A stretch of 64,000 nucleotides of DNA from Novosphingobium sp. MW5 (GCA_025938935.1 JAPCWB010000001.1:868001-932000), one strand, 5' to 3'; shown: positions 1-10,562, counted from the first letter of the stretch. The notes: generated by a model from the letters alone, not told the origin. A program made the numbers and translations.

Positions 1-237
1 GGCTGTCGACCGGCTCGAGCCATTCAGTGGCGTTGATGTGAGCATCGGCTTTTGCTGAAATCCGCCTTTCGGTTCGCGCAAACCAGCCGATCGGTTTTGC
101 GCTCCAGTCTCGATCATTTGAGAAAGATGCTGGAAGTCTCGATAGCAGCCGCTCTTTCGTGTGACCAGATTTACGGCCTGAGCGAAGCTTATTTGAAGTT
201 GTCGGCGCACCTATCGAGGGTGCATCCTATGCGATTA

Positions 238-1593
238 TCAAACCCATCCATGACGGCGGTTCCTGGACCACAGGATGACGTCGACACCTTCGGCGAGCGC
301 GTAGGCCGCCGCTAGGTGGACGGCGTGCTCGTGATGGATTCTCAGGTTCTTGGCGACGGGACGGATGAGTGGATCCTTGGTCAAGCGCTCCCGGACCACA
401 GCAATATCCGAGACGTCATTCGCCTTGTCCTGGCCGATCTCCTGAGTGACTGCCAGCACATAGGTGCTGGGCAAGATGCCGCCCAGCATTCGCTCGCGCG
501 CGGTGTCGATGATCGCCAGCATCCGCTCGTCGAACAGGTTGTGCGCAAAGCGATTAAGCGCCTCCAGCGATGGCGCTCGCTTCTCCTGGACGCACCAGCG
601 CAGCCAAGTCTCAGCGCCCACTGTGATCGAAACTAGCGGCTTGTTAACGAGCGCGGCGTCCCGAGCGCCTTCGATATGGCGCAGCCAATGCGCCCAGCTC
701 GATAACGGGCCGGTCTGCACACTTGTGATTCTGGCGATCATCTCAAGATCGGACCGGATCAATTTCGGCACGATCAGTGCAACCGGGGGAATGCCGCCCG
801 CGTCGGCGCTGTTCGCACGCGGACGGCCTCCTACGTAAAATTCCGATGGCGCTCCCATCACCGGTGCTGGGCGCACATATCGGACGCCGTCCACGTCGAA
901 AACCAGGTCGTGCACCTCACCCTTGCCGCCGCTCGGCTCGGTCTGTTGCATCAGCTTGGTCATGAACCGGTCGGAGAAGTCCTGAAATTTCTTCTGAAGT
1001 AGGTCGAACTCGGGAAAGGAATGGTCAACGCGGATCGGCACATAATTGCACGACCAAAGGATCACGCTATTGAGCCCGTCGCTGTGATAATAGCAGCCCG
1101 ACACGATCACGCCGTCGATATTGCTAGTGTCCTGGCGGATGCGGTTGGCCACCAGCTCCTCCAGCGTCTCATGGTTGAGCGCCGTATAGCCGTTGTTGAA
1201 GATCCACAGCACTGAACCCGTCGTGTTCGGCTTCTCGTCGCGAGTCTGGACAAGCTGCCGCTTCGCCTTCGCGACCACGCCCTTGATCGGTTGCTCGATC
1301 GCATTGCGGTATTTGCGCAGGTCGGGCTGGGGCAGCAGCGTTTCGTCGAGCACCACCACCGGGCGGCCAGGTTGAGTGTCCTTGAACAGCGCCGCCAGCT
1401 TTGCCTGGCGTTCCGGCTTGCCGAACCCTTCCTCATCGAGGAGCTTGAGTTCGATGACGGTGCCGCCAAGGACATAGTCAGCCCCGACCTCCTCGCGACG
1501 ATCCTGGTCGGGATGGGCGCGAACACCGCCGGCAGCCTCGACGATGTCGTCGATATCGGTCTCGGTCAGGGCGCGGATCGGGAATGCCTGCAT
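238..1593 (-). CDS. Predicted PD-(D/E)xK-like nuclease-domain protein of unknown role (defence-operon associated)
   Basis: A 451-residue protein I do not recognise as a named family. Near the N-terminus an aspartate (about D39) is followed by a beta-strand-like segment ending in E48-x-K50 (VIELK). This spacing is typical of the PD-(D/E)xK nuclease core, so a nuclease fold is inferred, not proven. The remaining 400 residues are mixed alpha/beta with no signal peptide or membrane segment. It is the last of three minus-strand genes, after a SIR2-like protein and a nuclease-STAND ATPase, which suggests a role in phage defence. The ATG at 1593 is the only good start. The C-terminus (WSRNRRHGWV) looks abrupt and could be truncated. 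Confidence 0.6.
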   Translation of the reverse strand: MQAFPIRALTETDIDDIVEAAGGVRAHPDQDRREEVGADYVLGGTVIELKLLDEEGFGKPERQAKLAALFKDTQPGRPVVVLDETLLPQPDLRKYRNAIEQPIKGVVAKAKRQLVQTRDEKPNTTGSVLWIFNNGYTALNHETLEELVANRIRQDTSNIDGVIVSGCYYHSDGLNSVILWSCNYVPIRVDHSFPEFDLLQKKFQDFSDRFMTKLMQQTEPSGGKGEVHDLVFDVDGVRYVRPAPVMGAPSEFYVGGRPRANSADAGGIPPVALIVPKLIRSDLEMIARITSVQTGPLSSWAHWLRHIEGARDAALVNKPLVSITVGAETWLRWCVQEKRAPSLEALNRFAHNLFDERMLAIIDTARERMLGGILPSTYVLAVTQEIGQDKANDVSDIAVVRERLTKDPLIRPVAKNLRIHHEHAVHLAAAYALAEGVDVILWSRNRRHGWV

Positions 1594-1944
1594 TCACCAA
1601 GCATATGGTGAAGTGCAGGCGATGGCGAGGTGCCGTTACTTGCTTGGCTGGATTTAGGGCGAAGCAGCCTAGTTTGTTGAGCACGGCGAACAATGCATAA
1701 GCCATTTCGGCCGCTCGGCGGTCAAATTTCACACCCCTTGGAGCAGACGGTCAGCGAACAGGCAGTTATCGACCAGCTTAAGTCATTCGCCTATCGTGTT
1801 TTGAACGGCTGCTCCCTCGAAAATTCGCCATTCGCCCAGCGCGAAGCCGTCGGGCAGAATTGCAAAGGGCGACGGGTCCGGCCTAAGATCCCGCGAGAGC
1901 CGCGATTGGCGTCAGAGCCCCGCTGGGGATGCACGGATCAGCAG
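1594..1944. other. 351-bp intergenic gap, no supported gene
   Basis: The stretch lies between the 451-residue gene and the STAND gene on the minus strand. Short ORFs cross it on both strands, but none has a convincing start, composition or recognisable motif. I see no clear hairpin terminator. It may hold a promoter for the downstream 451-residue gene. Confidence 0.4.
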
Positions 1945-4900
1945 CTATTCGAAACTCTGCTCGCCTTCCCGATCGCGCTTGCTCTCATGTTCGATCCAGC
2001 GTTGGAGTTCGGGAAGCATGTCGGTGACCCATTGCCGAACCTCGCCTCCGACATTGTCACCCAGCGTTGCGATAGCTGCGCGACGCCGAACCAGGACATC
2101 GGCGAGCGAGCCACTCCAGCTGCGCGGATGCAGCCGCGACCAGATATCACCGAGAAACGCCCGCTTGTCTGGCGCGTGGCCTAATATTTCGAGGAAAAGC
2201 GTGGAGACACCATTCTCCTCTTCGCCCTGCCGCCGCTTGAACATGGGGACGCTTTTGCCAAGCAGCGGATAGCGCCGATCTGGATCGATATTTGCCCACT
2301 GAACAAGGATCTTGGCGCCGACATCTTCCACCGGCGTGCCAGACCCAAAGTCACCCTCAAATAATCCCCGATTCCTCGGCCGGAGCTCAGGAAGCAGGAA
2401 TTCGTCGAGAGCGATGAGGGGATGCGTTTCGAATAGCGCCGTCAGGACATAACCAAGATCGTAGGACGAGAGATAGACGGTCTCCAGCCCGGCCCGGACC
2501 CGCGTGCAAATCTCGCGCAGCGTCGCCGCGCCATCAGGTCCCGCGCAGCAGACCCGAATGACGGTATGCAGCCCGAAATCGCGAAGCGACTGCTTCTTCC
2601 CGAAGTCGGCGCGCAGCAACAGCTCACGGCCGACGGCAATCAAGGTTGGAGCGCGTTGTCGGTCCTCCTCCCGATCGCGGTAGAAGTGCATGTGAAGGAT
2701 ATCGAGCGCGATCTCCACGCCGTCGGCGAGACTGGCGATGTCGGTGAGCAGCGGGCCAAGCGCGTCGGGTGGAGAATCCCCGACGCTGCCATTGGCGATG
2801 CTGTGAAAAGTCCGCGCCGACAGGACGCCACGTTCAATCGCACGCCGAAGCCGCGCAATGCCTTGGGGATCGATAGCAATACGCGCCTGAAGATAGGGCA
2901 GGCTCGCGGCGAGATCGGGATTCCCGATCACATCCTCCAGCGCGGCGTTGGCGAAGGCCGAATCTCTGGCGTGCGCGCCATGGATGAACCCACCCAGCAC
3001 CGTCGCATTCCGGCTGTCCGCATCGGCGGCGGAAAAGAGGCCCAGCAGTTCCCGCCACATCGCATCAAGATCGGCGGCGCCATCCGACAGGCCGATGCCG
3101 CACTCGTAGGCGCGCTGCGGATGTTGTTCGACGAGCAGTTCGGCGATGAAGGCAGCGCGCGTCTCCGGGTCGTGGGCGAGCGCGGTTCCGATCTCCTTCG
3201 CAAGTTGGGAGGCGCGCTCATACGGCTTCATGACATCGCCGTCGTCGGCATCACCGTCAGCGACATCCCAACCGAAACTGCCGCGCCCCAATACGACCGC
3301 ACGAGCCTGATGGAGAAGATCGGCCGGTTTCAGGCGGTCGATGAGCGCAGTGAGACGCGCTCGAACTTCATCAGGCATAGCGTCGCCCTCGAAACGCAGC
3401 GCAGTGCGGAAGCCGATCCACCCCTCGATCCAGGGCCGCTCGAAAGAGAAGTGGGTCGCTGCCCGTTCGAGCGCATCGTGACAGGCGCCGAAATGCCACA
3501 GATCCCTTAGGCTATGGGCAAGGTGGTCCCGGGCGTCTTCGATGATTGGCGAAAGCTCGACCGCCAAGTCGACCGCACCGTTGTACCAGGCCCAGATGTC
3601 GCCATAGGTCGGCGGGTGCCAGCCATAGTCGCGTGACCGGGCGCCGAAGTCGAAGTCGCTGGATGAACTGAAATGGTGCGCCTTCAGCAGCGCATCGAGG
3701 GCGACGCCGGCGCAGCGCACCAAAGCCGGATCACCGGATTGCGCGAACCGGCGCACAAGTGATCGCCGCTGATCTGGCAATGCCTTGGTGCCGGACAGGT
3801 GCAGGTGAAACAGCTCGGCGAACATGTCCGATGCCGAGTTGTTGTTGTGATTGGGCGGTTCGGCGGAAAGGAACCGGGCAAGCAATGTCGTTGCGCGGTC
3901 GAATAGCGGTGGATCGTAAGCGAGGAGCTTGATCAACCGTATCCACTGCCATCGGTCGCTCGACTGCGGATTGAGTATCTCGGTGCCGCGCGGCCCGGCC
4001 ACGTCTCGCTCGATTCTTGCGAGCACGGCATCGGGCGCGACCGGAGCGATATTCGTGATGATCTGGAGGCCGTCTTCGCCCAACGCCGCGAGATCGCCAA
4101 GAGGACCGTCGGCACCGAGCCAGCGCTTGACCGCGGCCCGTGCCTCGGCGCTGTCGTGTAGATAGCCGAGGCGGCGCGAAAGGGACTTCTGCATCCGCGC
4201 CGTGAGCGACGCGCAGAAGCGATCGAAATCGGCTGGGGGCATGCGTTCGAGGGCGAACCCGGCGAGCGGGTTGGCGATCGCGTGCGGCAGGATCGCGCGC
4301 CAACGTCCGCGCAACTGCGCGATCCCGCGCTGACGAAGCGTGTTCAGCGCCGCATATATCGTCGCCACGGAAACGCCGCGAATAGCAGCAACCCGCGCAA
4401 GTTCGCCGCCTTCCGCAGTGTCTTCGCCATCGACCGAATATAGCAGTGAAAGGTCTTCGGCGGCGGAAATGAGATCCCGGTCGGGCTCGTTGCGCTGGTG
4501 AAAAATCCGCTCGAAGAGGTCACGGCTCTTGAGCTTTCCCAGGGTCTCGCCTTTCCCGAGGGTTTCGGCGAGGGTCCGCGCCACGCGGAAATTGCCGTCG
4601 CTGAACTCCGATATCGTGCGCCGGTCCACCTGCGTCACATTGGGGAAGGTCTTTTCCAGCCACAGCTCGACCATTTCGGGCGATGCTGATTGCAGGCGAA
4701 AAACCTCGGTACGCTCGGGCTCATCGTCGCGAACATCATATTCGACCGTGAGGAGGCTGACCGGCTCCCTGCTTCCGAACAGATGCGGGCAAGTTCGCTG
4801 TGCGTCGCCGGATTGCAGTTATCGACGATCAGGATCGCGGGTTGCCGTGCGATAACTAGCTGGCGCGCCATTTCCCGGGCGGTCGGGTCTGTCTCGATCG

Positions 4901-5720
4901 AATAGTCAGTATAAACGGCAAGCCCCGGGTCCAGCGGCGCTTCGCCGACACCATCTTCGAACAGTGCCTGCACGAGACGAGTCTTTCCGAGACCGGACAA
5001 GCCGATCAACCGGATACATTGGCGAGCTTTGGTCAGAGACACGCGAAGCCGCACGATACCCTCGCCGATGGTGAGTTGCTCGCGGTCGCTCGTTCGCTCA
5101 TCCGTTAGGCAAGCCTTGTCGTTGAAGAGATAGGGCGTCTCCTCGCTCACGCCGACGCCGCACCAATCGCCGATGCTGCTCCACCCCGATATACCGATGC
5201 CGAGCCGCGTGCGGACCCAGGCGGCAATCCCGGGATAGTGATTGACCCATGTCGCCAGCCGGTCGCGATCGTAGAAGTCGCTATGCAACTGCCCGGCCTC
5301 AGGCAGATCGTCGAGCTGCGCCCGGATCGCTTCGCGACGATCGCTCAGCGGCTTGTCTGCGACCGACCCTTGCGCGCTGACGATGATGTAGGCGCCCGAG
5401 CGAGCAGCGAGTTCGGCGATGACCGGCCGTAGTACGCCGCCAGGACGCATCTCATCGCGGATTGCGCTCGCCGGCATGTCGGGCTTCTTTACCTGAAACC
5501 CTGTGTGCTGGCGCGGCACGAAATCCGGCATCAGCAGTGCGGACGGGCACTCGACCCGGACATCAAGCCCGCCATCGGCCGCATCCTGATTGCCGCCAGC
5601 GGTCACCGACGAACTGGGGCAACCCTGCGCTCGCAATTCTGCCAAAGCGAGACGTCCGACGAGTGTCCGCAGATCGGCGTCATTGAGGTCGGCGACTTGT
5701 GTGCCAGTAATTTCGAACAT
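1945..5720 (-). CDS. Avs-like STAND ATPase with N-terminal restriction-endonuclease-like domain (frameshifted)
   Basis: About 1,258 codons in two overlapping frames. Residues 1-80 show a restriction-endonuclease-like pattern, with a GGLD aspartate near D53 and then QVK (Q76-K78). A STAND/NACHT-type NTPase follows, with Walker A LSGLGKT near 241-247 and Walker B ILIVDN near 297-301. The remaining roughly 900 residues are helical, repeat-like and without known motifs, as in sensor domains. Nuclease, STAND NTPase and helical repeat is the layout of Avs-type anti-phage sensors, which recognise phage proteins and cut DNA. The frames join at a GGG run (minus strand) at 4767-4769, where one extra G would restore continuity (SEAG then EPVSLLTVEYD). 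The start at 5720 (MFEITG) has a G-rich ribosome site; 5744 is the alternative. The SIR2-like gene is upstream. Confidence 0.7.
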
Positions 5721-5899
5721 TGTCCCCCAACCCCCTTTCACCAAATATAGGAGAGCATGCGGGAGAACAAAGAGCGGTCAAGCGATAGCTGGCCCGTCAC
5801 GGCCGCGACCGAACTGCCAGTTGATCCGTCGCAACGGCCCGAGCGTGAACTCGCGCGATCCGGCGGAGAGGCTGTTGGCCTCAATCCGCGCGATTTCGG

Positions 5900-7039
5900 C
5901 TAGGTGCGGAGCACCTGAATCGTCTCGAGATGCTTGAGCGCCGCGCTATCCAGCCCGTTTGTGAAGAAAAAGCGTTTGCCCTTCACGTCACCGAAGAACT
6001 TCTTGAACCGATTGACGGTAACGTCGGCATCGGCGCCGCCGGTTATCACGGTTATATCGGGTCGCTCGCCCTCGGTGAGCTGAACGCGTTTCAGGAGATG
6101 TTTGAACTCAAAGTCAGCCGCGGGCATCGAATAGCCGATGAACACCCAGTCGGCGGCTCCTTTGAGATACTGCTCCGCTGTCCGCCAGCTTGCAGAGTGC
6201 ATCGGAAAATCGAGCGCCTTGCGATAGCTGAAGGTCGCGAAGCGCGTGCCGAGGCTTTTGGTCTTGCAATGGGGGCAGCCGGGACTTCGGATTGCAGGCA
6301 TCTTGGCGGTCTTGGGCGCAGGCAGGGCCGCCCAGTCATGTCGGCGAAAGAGGGTCTGTGCCACCATTTCGGTATCGCTCGGTGGAACCCAGAACGTCTC
6401 GCGGCAGGCGTCGCAATAGAGCCAGTTCACGGAGCCGTGCGGCTTCAAGATATGAAGCGTTTCGCCGCTGAGCTGGCGTTTGACGAGACTTTTGCCATCA
6501 AACGTCACTGCCCGCGCATGACAGCCGTAATCAACGCGGCGAATCGTCTGCGCACGCGCGATGCCGCGCTCGAACACCGTGTCCCAGTTCATGCTGAGAA
6601 CCGCGCTGATGTCAGCGCGAAATCCACCAAAGAAGCTCTCCAGTGCTCGCCATCCGGCGTCGGGCTTGCGCTGCTTGCGAGCATAGGCTTGCGACAACAT
6701 GCGGATCATCCGGACGATGATCGCGCGGCGCACAATGCGAAGGTCGGCAGCAGAGAAATGCGGGCCTAGATGGTGGCCGGTGTTCGCCGAAAGGTCGACA
6801 AGCGTGAAGATGTCCTCCAAGTCGGGCCACTCATCGGCCGTGCGCGGCGCACCTTCGCCGAAGACCCGATCGGCAAAACTCTTGATGTAGGAAATCTGTC
6901 GGGCGCTCGGGCCATCGACCGCCACGCGCCCGAGGTTGAGGAGTTGCTTGGTAAAGCTGCCCGCAAGGGGAAGGCCGGCATTCAGCGAGAAGCCTGCGCC
7001 GACGATAACGAGATTTCCGGGATTGAATTCCTTAGCCAC
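5900..7039 (-). CDS. SIR2-like domain protein
   Basis: A 379-residue protein with the marks of the SIR2-like NAD-binding fold: the N-terminal loop VGAGFSLNAG (13-22), a NWD motif near residue 155 (SMNWDTVFE) and a KPHGSVNW motif near 210-217. Two CxxC pairs (CDAC and CPHC) resemble a structural zinc ribbon. SIR2 proteins of this type are common effectors in phage defence, often depleting NAD when a partner senses infection. It is the first gene of a minus-strand series, 179 bp before the nuclease-STAND gene, so a shared defence role is inferred. The start is a GTG at 7039, preceded by a strong GGGGGAG ribosome site. Confidence 0.78.
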   Translation of the reverse strand: MAKEFNPGNLVIVGAGFSLNAGLPLAGSFTKQLLNLGRVAVDGPSARQISYIKSFADRVFGEGAPRTADEWPDLEDIFTLVDLSANTGHHLGPHFSAADLRIVRRAIIVRMIRMLSQAYARKQRKPDAGWRALESFFGGFRADISAVLSMNWDTVFERGIARAQTIRRVDYGCHARAVTFDGKSLVKRQLSGETLHILKPHGSVNWLYCDACRETFWVPPSDTEMVAQTLFRRHDWAALPAPKTAKMPAIRSPGCPHCKTKSLGTRFATFSYRKALDFPMHSASWRTAEQYLKGAADWVFIGYSMPAADFEFKHLLKRVQLTEGERPDITVITGGADADVTVNRFKKFFGDVKGKRFFFTNGLDSAALKHLETIQVLRT

Positions 7040-7936
7040 GTTGCTCCCCCAAGTCGTATCGTATCGCCAATCGCGATGAGACGATGGTTCAGTCGCGCGG
7101 TGACGCCCTTGCCTCGCCGCTATGCTTCCTTATATCAGGCACGGGTTTGGTTCGGCGTCAAAGTCGTTTTCCAAGTTCCTGGTAGCCGTCACGGTGTGGA
7201 TCGCGTCGCTGCTGAGCATCACTCTGTTTCAAGTCGACCTCGGCTTCGGCCTTCAACTCGCGATGGAGATCAGCATGGACAAACTCTTCGACCTTTCGGG
7301 CGTGGTGAAGCATACGGTGTTGTGGTGCCTTGGTGGCGCGCCGATCCATGCAGTGACAGACCGGGTATAGCGGGGCGCGATCAGCCGTTTTCACCGTAGG
7401 GGAGGTTCAACTCCTCCCCACCACACCATCGCACCGAGCCCGCTGAGGCGTCGAATGCGTCGTCAGACCACTAGATCGAAGGGCTTTCATCAGCACCCGT
7501 TTGACCGCCAGTTGTATCCTCCGCTGGAGCGACCCGCGAGCGTGTGGCACTCGACTGCAGCGCTTCGATCAGGTGCTGGGCGAAGTAGCCGCGCGAGCAC
7601 AGCACCATGTCGGGCACGATCGGCGGCGGGAAGCCGATCTGCTGGCTCAGCGTCACGCAGAAATCATCGCAGATCGTGATCGTTCGATAGACGAGCATTT
7701 GCAGCGCCGGGAGCAGTAGTACGAGTATGACCGGGATCGAGACTGTCTCTACTTCACGGTTCAGGCCTTGATGGATGTGGAGGGCATTTCGGCGCGCTTG
7801 TGGCAAAGCCATCAATCCAAATGGCAGAATTGGGATTGGTAATCCTCTGATTTCACTCCAGCACTTGCATAACAATTACGGAACCTCTTTAATTCCTATT
7901 GCCCCCCTGCAAGTCTTACTAATCGGAGAATGTTTG
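7040..7936. other. 897-bp noncoding stretch between divergent defence operons
   Basis: It separates the minus-strand SIR2/STAND operon from the plus-strand Z1 operon and should hold both promoters. Two short ORFs, at 7122-7370 (+, 82 codons, hydrophobic N-terminal part) and 7471-7875 (-, 134 codons, one hydrophobic segment), have no recognisable motif. I do not call them genes, although either could be a decayed remnant. The stretch also contains an exact tRNA-like 3' end (7401-7428), listed separately. Confidence 0.5.
7401..7428 (+). other. tRNA-like 3' end (T arm, acceptor strand, ACCA), possible attachment-site remnant
   Basis: The sequence fits the 3' end of a tRNA exactly. It has a 5-bp T stem (GGAGG/CCTCC), a 7-base loop TTCAACT matching TTCRANY, seven acceptor bases (CCACCAC), discriminator A and an encoded CCA at 7426-7428. 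No complete tRNA can be folded upstream: the best 5' acceptor candidate, GTGGTG at 7322, would give a 107-base molecule without a D arm. Integrated elements often leave such 3' tRNA fragments as attachment sites. That is an inference here, and a chance match is not excluded. Confidence 0.4.
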
Positions 7937-10414
7937 ATGGACCCTCAGGTTGAGCAGCTCGTCAGACAGATCCTCGATGCGCTGCCTCGCCTCGGCGAAC
8001 TGGATCGCGCCGTCGAAGATGTCCGCAATGGTCTCGACAGGATCATGCCCGGGCTCGCGGACAAATTGTCGGATGACATCGAGCGAGCGCGCCGCGAGGT
8101 CGAGAAGCAATTCGGATCCATCGAGATCCTGACGACCCACTCAGTCATCCGCCGCCGGCCCAAATGGTACTTCGGTCCCCGACCGACCGATCTGCACTGG
8201 CCGGCGCTGAAGCAGTTCATGCTGGGGAAGGGCTGGGACGAGGCTGACGTCGAGAACGTTGATCAGGCATCTAACGAAGTCGTATCGCTGCTTGATAACC
8301 CCAAGGAGGAACGGTTCTCCTGCAGAGGTCTTGTTGTCGGTCATGTGCAGTCCGGAAAGACCGCGAACATGACTGGCGTGATCGCGAAGGCGCTCGATGC
8401 AGGGTACAATGCGGTGATCGTCCTGGCCGGTCTTACCAACAAGCTCAGATACCAGACGCAGATGCGCATGTTCGGGGATCTCGTTCAGCGTCGGCCGGCC
8501 TATTGGCAGATCCTGACCCCGAATGATCCAAATCTCGACTTCAGGGCTCCTCCGCAGGGAGGTTTTCTGTCCCACGTGGATCTTTCGCAGCTTGCTGTCA
8601 TCAAGAAAAACGTCTCTCCCTTGCGGCAACTCAAGACCGCAATCCAGGACACCTTGCCTGTTCATCTGCGCCGCCTGCGGGTTCTCGTGATCGATGACGA
8701 ATGCGACCAGGCGAGCGTCAATGCGGCAAGCGGCGAACTGAACATATCGGCGATCAACCAGAACATCCGCGAAATTCTCGGCATGCTGCCCGCGGTTTCC
8801 TACGTTGGATATACAGCAACGCCATTTGCGAACGTCCTGATCGATCCGTACCGCGTCGACCAGCTCGGCAAGGAAAAGCTCGACGACCTCTATCCCCGGG
8901 ACTTCATCACGGCGCTGCCCTCATCTGACAACTATTTCGGGACCCGGCAGCTTTTCGGCTCCCCCGAAGATGCGGAAAACGTGCGCCTCGAAGAGGAGGG
9001 CCTCGACATGATCCGCGAGGTTCCCGACGCCGATGAGGCCGCCCTGCAGCCAACCAGCGCCAAGGAGAGGGACTCATTCTACCCGGAAATGACCGAGAGT
9101 CTCGAGGAGGCGATTCTCTATTTCCTCGCCTGCTGCGCGGCCCGGCGCGCCAGGGGCGATGCGGGCAAACACATGACCATGCTGGTTCACACCTCTGCCT
9201 ATGTGGTTGCCCACCAGCGCGTTGCCGACATGATCTCGGGCTGGGTTGGCAAACATCGAGACGACATCCGGGACGCGCATTCACCGATCGGAACGAAGCT
9301 CGGATCGATCTGGCAGAATGAGCAGGATCGTCTCCCGCGAGACATCACCGATGCAGCACCGGTGACTACGAAGCAGATCTTCGAGTTCCTCCCCGACGTG
9401 CTTGCAGCACTCGAGTTTCCGGTCGAGAACGGCGCGAGCGATGACCGTATCGATTACGAAGGACCTGCGAGGACCTACATTGTCGTCGGCGGCTCGATCC
9501 TCGCCCGGGGGCTGACGCTCGAGGGGCTAATGGTCAGCTACTTCCTGCGGACAGCGAACCAGTATGACACGCTGCTCCAGATGGGTCGATGGTTCGGGTA
9601 CCGTCCGGGCTACGAGGATCTCCCTCGCATCTGGATGCCGGAAGAACTCAAACTCCGTTTCCGCAATCTGGCCCAGGTCGAAACGGAAATAAGGCAGGAT
9701 ATCGAACGGTACCGCATCCAGGATCTGACCCCGATGGATATTGCGGTAAGGATCCGGGCAATCCCGGGCATGGCAATCACCGGTGCTACCAAGATGCGAG
9801 CCGCGAGGACATGCTCCATCAGCTACTGGGGAACGCACAAGCAGACCTTCCGTTTCGAGCACAGGAACGAGAAGCTGCTTGCGGCGAACTGGACTGCGGC
9901 CGCGGACCTGGTCAGCGCTGCCTCGAAGCTCGGACTTCGAGACGATGAATGGCGCGGCATGCTCTGGAGAGAAGTTCCGAGGGAGCTGATTGTGCGGTTT
10001 TTCGAGCGCTATGCTCCTCACAGGGCCCATGCCGATCTTGATCCGGGTATCCTCCTCCCGTTCCTGCAGGCCGGTGACGGACGGCTGGACAGGTGGGATG
10101 TCGGCGTCGTTGAAGCAGGTCGCCGGAAGCTCTCCGCAAGGACACTGGGAGAGGCCGGAAATGTCGGGCTCGTCACGAGAGCAAAGCTCAGGGACAGTGG
10201 CAGGACGGCCGACATCAAGGCGCTCATGTCCGGGAGCGACATAGCCTTTGATTGCCCCGAGAAGATGGAGGCGGGCAAGAGCTGGGACGACCTCAAGCAA
10301 CTTCGAGCCGCCGCGATCGGGCAGGTTCCGCTCCTGCTTCTCTATGCGATTGATCGGGATTCGGCGCCCAGGGGACGGCAGCAGGGAGCGGGTACCCATG
10401 GATGCAGCCCATGA
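7937..10414 (+). CDS. Z1-domain protein (P-loop ATPase/helicase-like) of a MutL-type restriction island
   Basis: An 825-residue protein. It has a P-loop (GHVQSGKTANM, near residue 133-143) and a DEAD-like Walker B (VIDDECDQ, near 252), followed by helicase-like segments (GGSILARGLTLEGL, MGRWFGYR). This combination defines the Z1 domain, known from restriction-modification islands that also encode GHKL ATPases. It probably acts as the DNA-dependent motor of the system. The ATG at 7937 is chosen because CGGAGA lies seven bases upstream; an in-frame extension back to 7775 has no ribosome site. It is the first gene of a six-gene operon in which each gene overlaps the next. No frame damage is seen. 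Confidence 0.85.
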   Translation: MDPQVEQLVRQILDALPRLGELDRAVEDVRNGLDRIMPGLADKLSDDIERARREVEKQFGSIEILTTHSVIRRRPKWYFGPRPTDLHWPALKQFMLGKGWDEADVENVDQASNEVVSLLDNPKEERFSCRGLVVGHVQSGKTANMTGVIAKALDAGYNAVIVLAGLTNKLRYQTQMRMFGDLVQRRPAYWQILTPNDPNLDFRAPPQGGFLSHVDLSQLAVIKKNVSPLRQLKTAIQDTLPVHLRRLRVLVIDDECDQASVNAASGELNISAINQNIREILGMLPAVSYVGYTATPFANVLIDPYRVDQLGKEKLDDLYPRDFITALPSSDNYFGTRQLFGSPEDAENVRLEEEGLDMIREVPDADEAALQPTSAKERDSFYPEMTESLEEAILYFLACCAARRARGDAGKHMTMLVHTSAYVVAHQRVADMISGWVGKHRDDIRDAHSPIGTKLGSIWQNEQDRLPRDITDAAPVTTKQIFEFLPDVLAALEFPVENGASDDRIDYEGPARTYIVVGGSILARGLTLEGLMVSYFLRTANQYDTLLQMGRWFGYRPGYEDLPRIWMPEELKLRFRNLAQVETEIRQDIERYRIQDLTPMDIAVRIRAIPGMAITGATKMRAARTCSISYWGTHKQTFRFEHRNEKLLAANWTAAADLVSAASKLGLRDDEWRGMLWREVPRELIVRFFERYAPHRAHADLDPGILLPFLQAGDGRLDRWDVGVVEAGRRKLSARTLGEAGNVGLVTRAKLRDSGRTADIKALMSGSDIAFDCPEKMEAGKSWDDLKQLRAAAIGQVPLLLLYAIDRDSAPRGRQQGAGTHGCSP

Positions 10415-10562
10415 CGTTATGGGCTATGGGTTGGTGTTCCCGGGCTCGGTCAAGGAGGGAGCGGAGTTCGTGTCTGTCGAACTTGAGACCGTCTCTGCCG
10501 ACGAGATTGACAGCATCGAAGCCGAAGAAATGGCGCAGGCGGATGCAGCCGGTGTCGATTAG
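10398..10562 (+). CDS. Small acidic protein (54 aa) nested between Z1 and PD-(D/E)xK genes
   Basis: A 54-codon ORF whose ATG (10398) lies inside the end of the Z1 gene and whose stop lies inside the start of the next gene. It therefore overlaps both neighbours by about 17-20 bases, the same coupling as the rest of the operon. A GGGAGCG ribosome site sits eight bases upstream. The product is strongly acidic (VELETVSADEIDSIEAEEM) and begins MDAAHDVMGYGLVF. I recognise no family. The coupling argues that it is translated, perhaps as an accessory subunit. Confidence 0.6.
   Translation: MDAAHDVMGYGLVFPGSVKEGAEFVSVELETVSADEIDSIEAEEMAQADAAGVD

Noticed and set aside
4740..4790. Programmed -1 frameshift in the STAND gene
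   Set aside because: No slippery heptamer or downstream structure is seen. The GGG run and the many similar indels elsewhere point to a sequence error instead.
7321..7428. A full tRNA or tmRNA ending at 7428
   Set aside because: The only 5' acceptor match (GTGGTG at 7322) would need 107 bases without a D arm, and no tag-peptide reading frame or second tmRNA piece was seen. Kept only as a tRNA-like 3' end.
7471..7875. 134-codon minus-strand ORF with one hydrophobic segment
   Set aside because: No ribosome site or recognisable motif, and it occupies the promoter region of the Z1 operon. It could be a decayed remnant, but I cannot support it.
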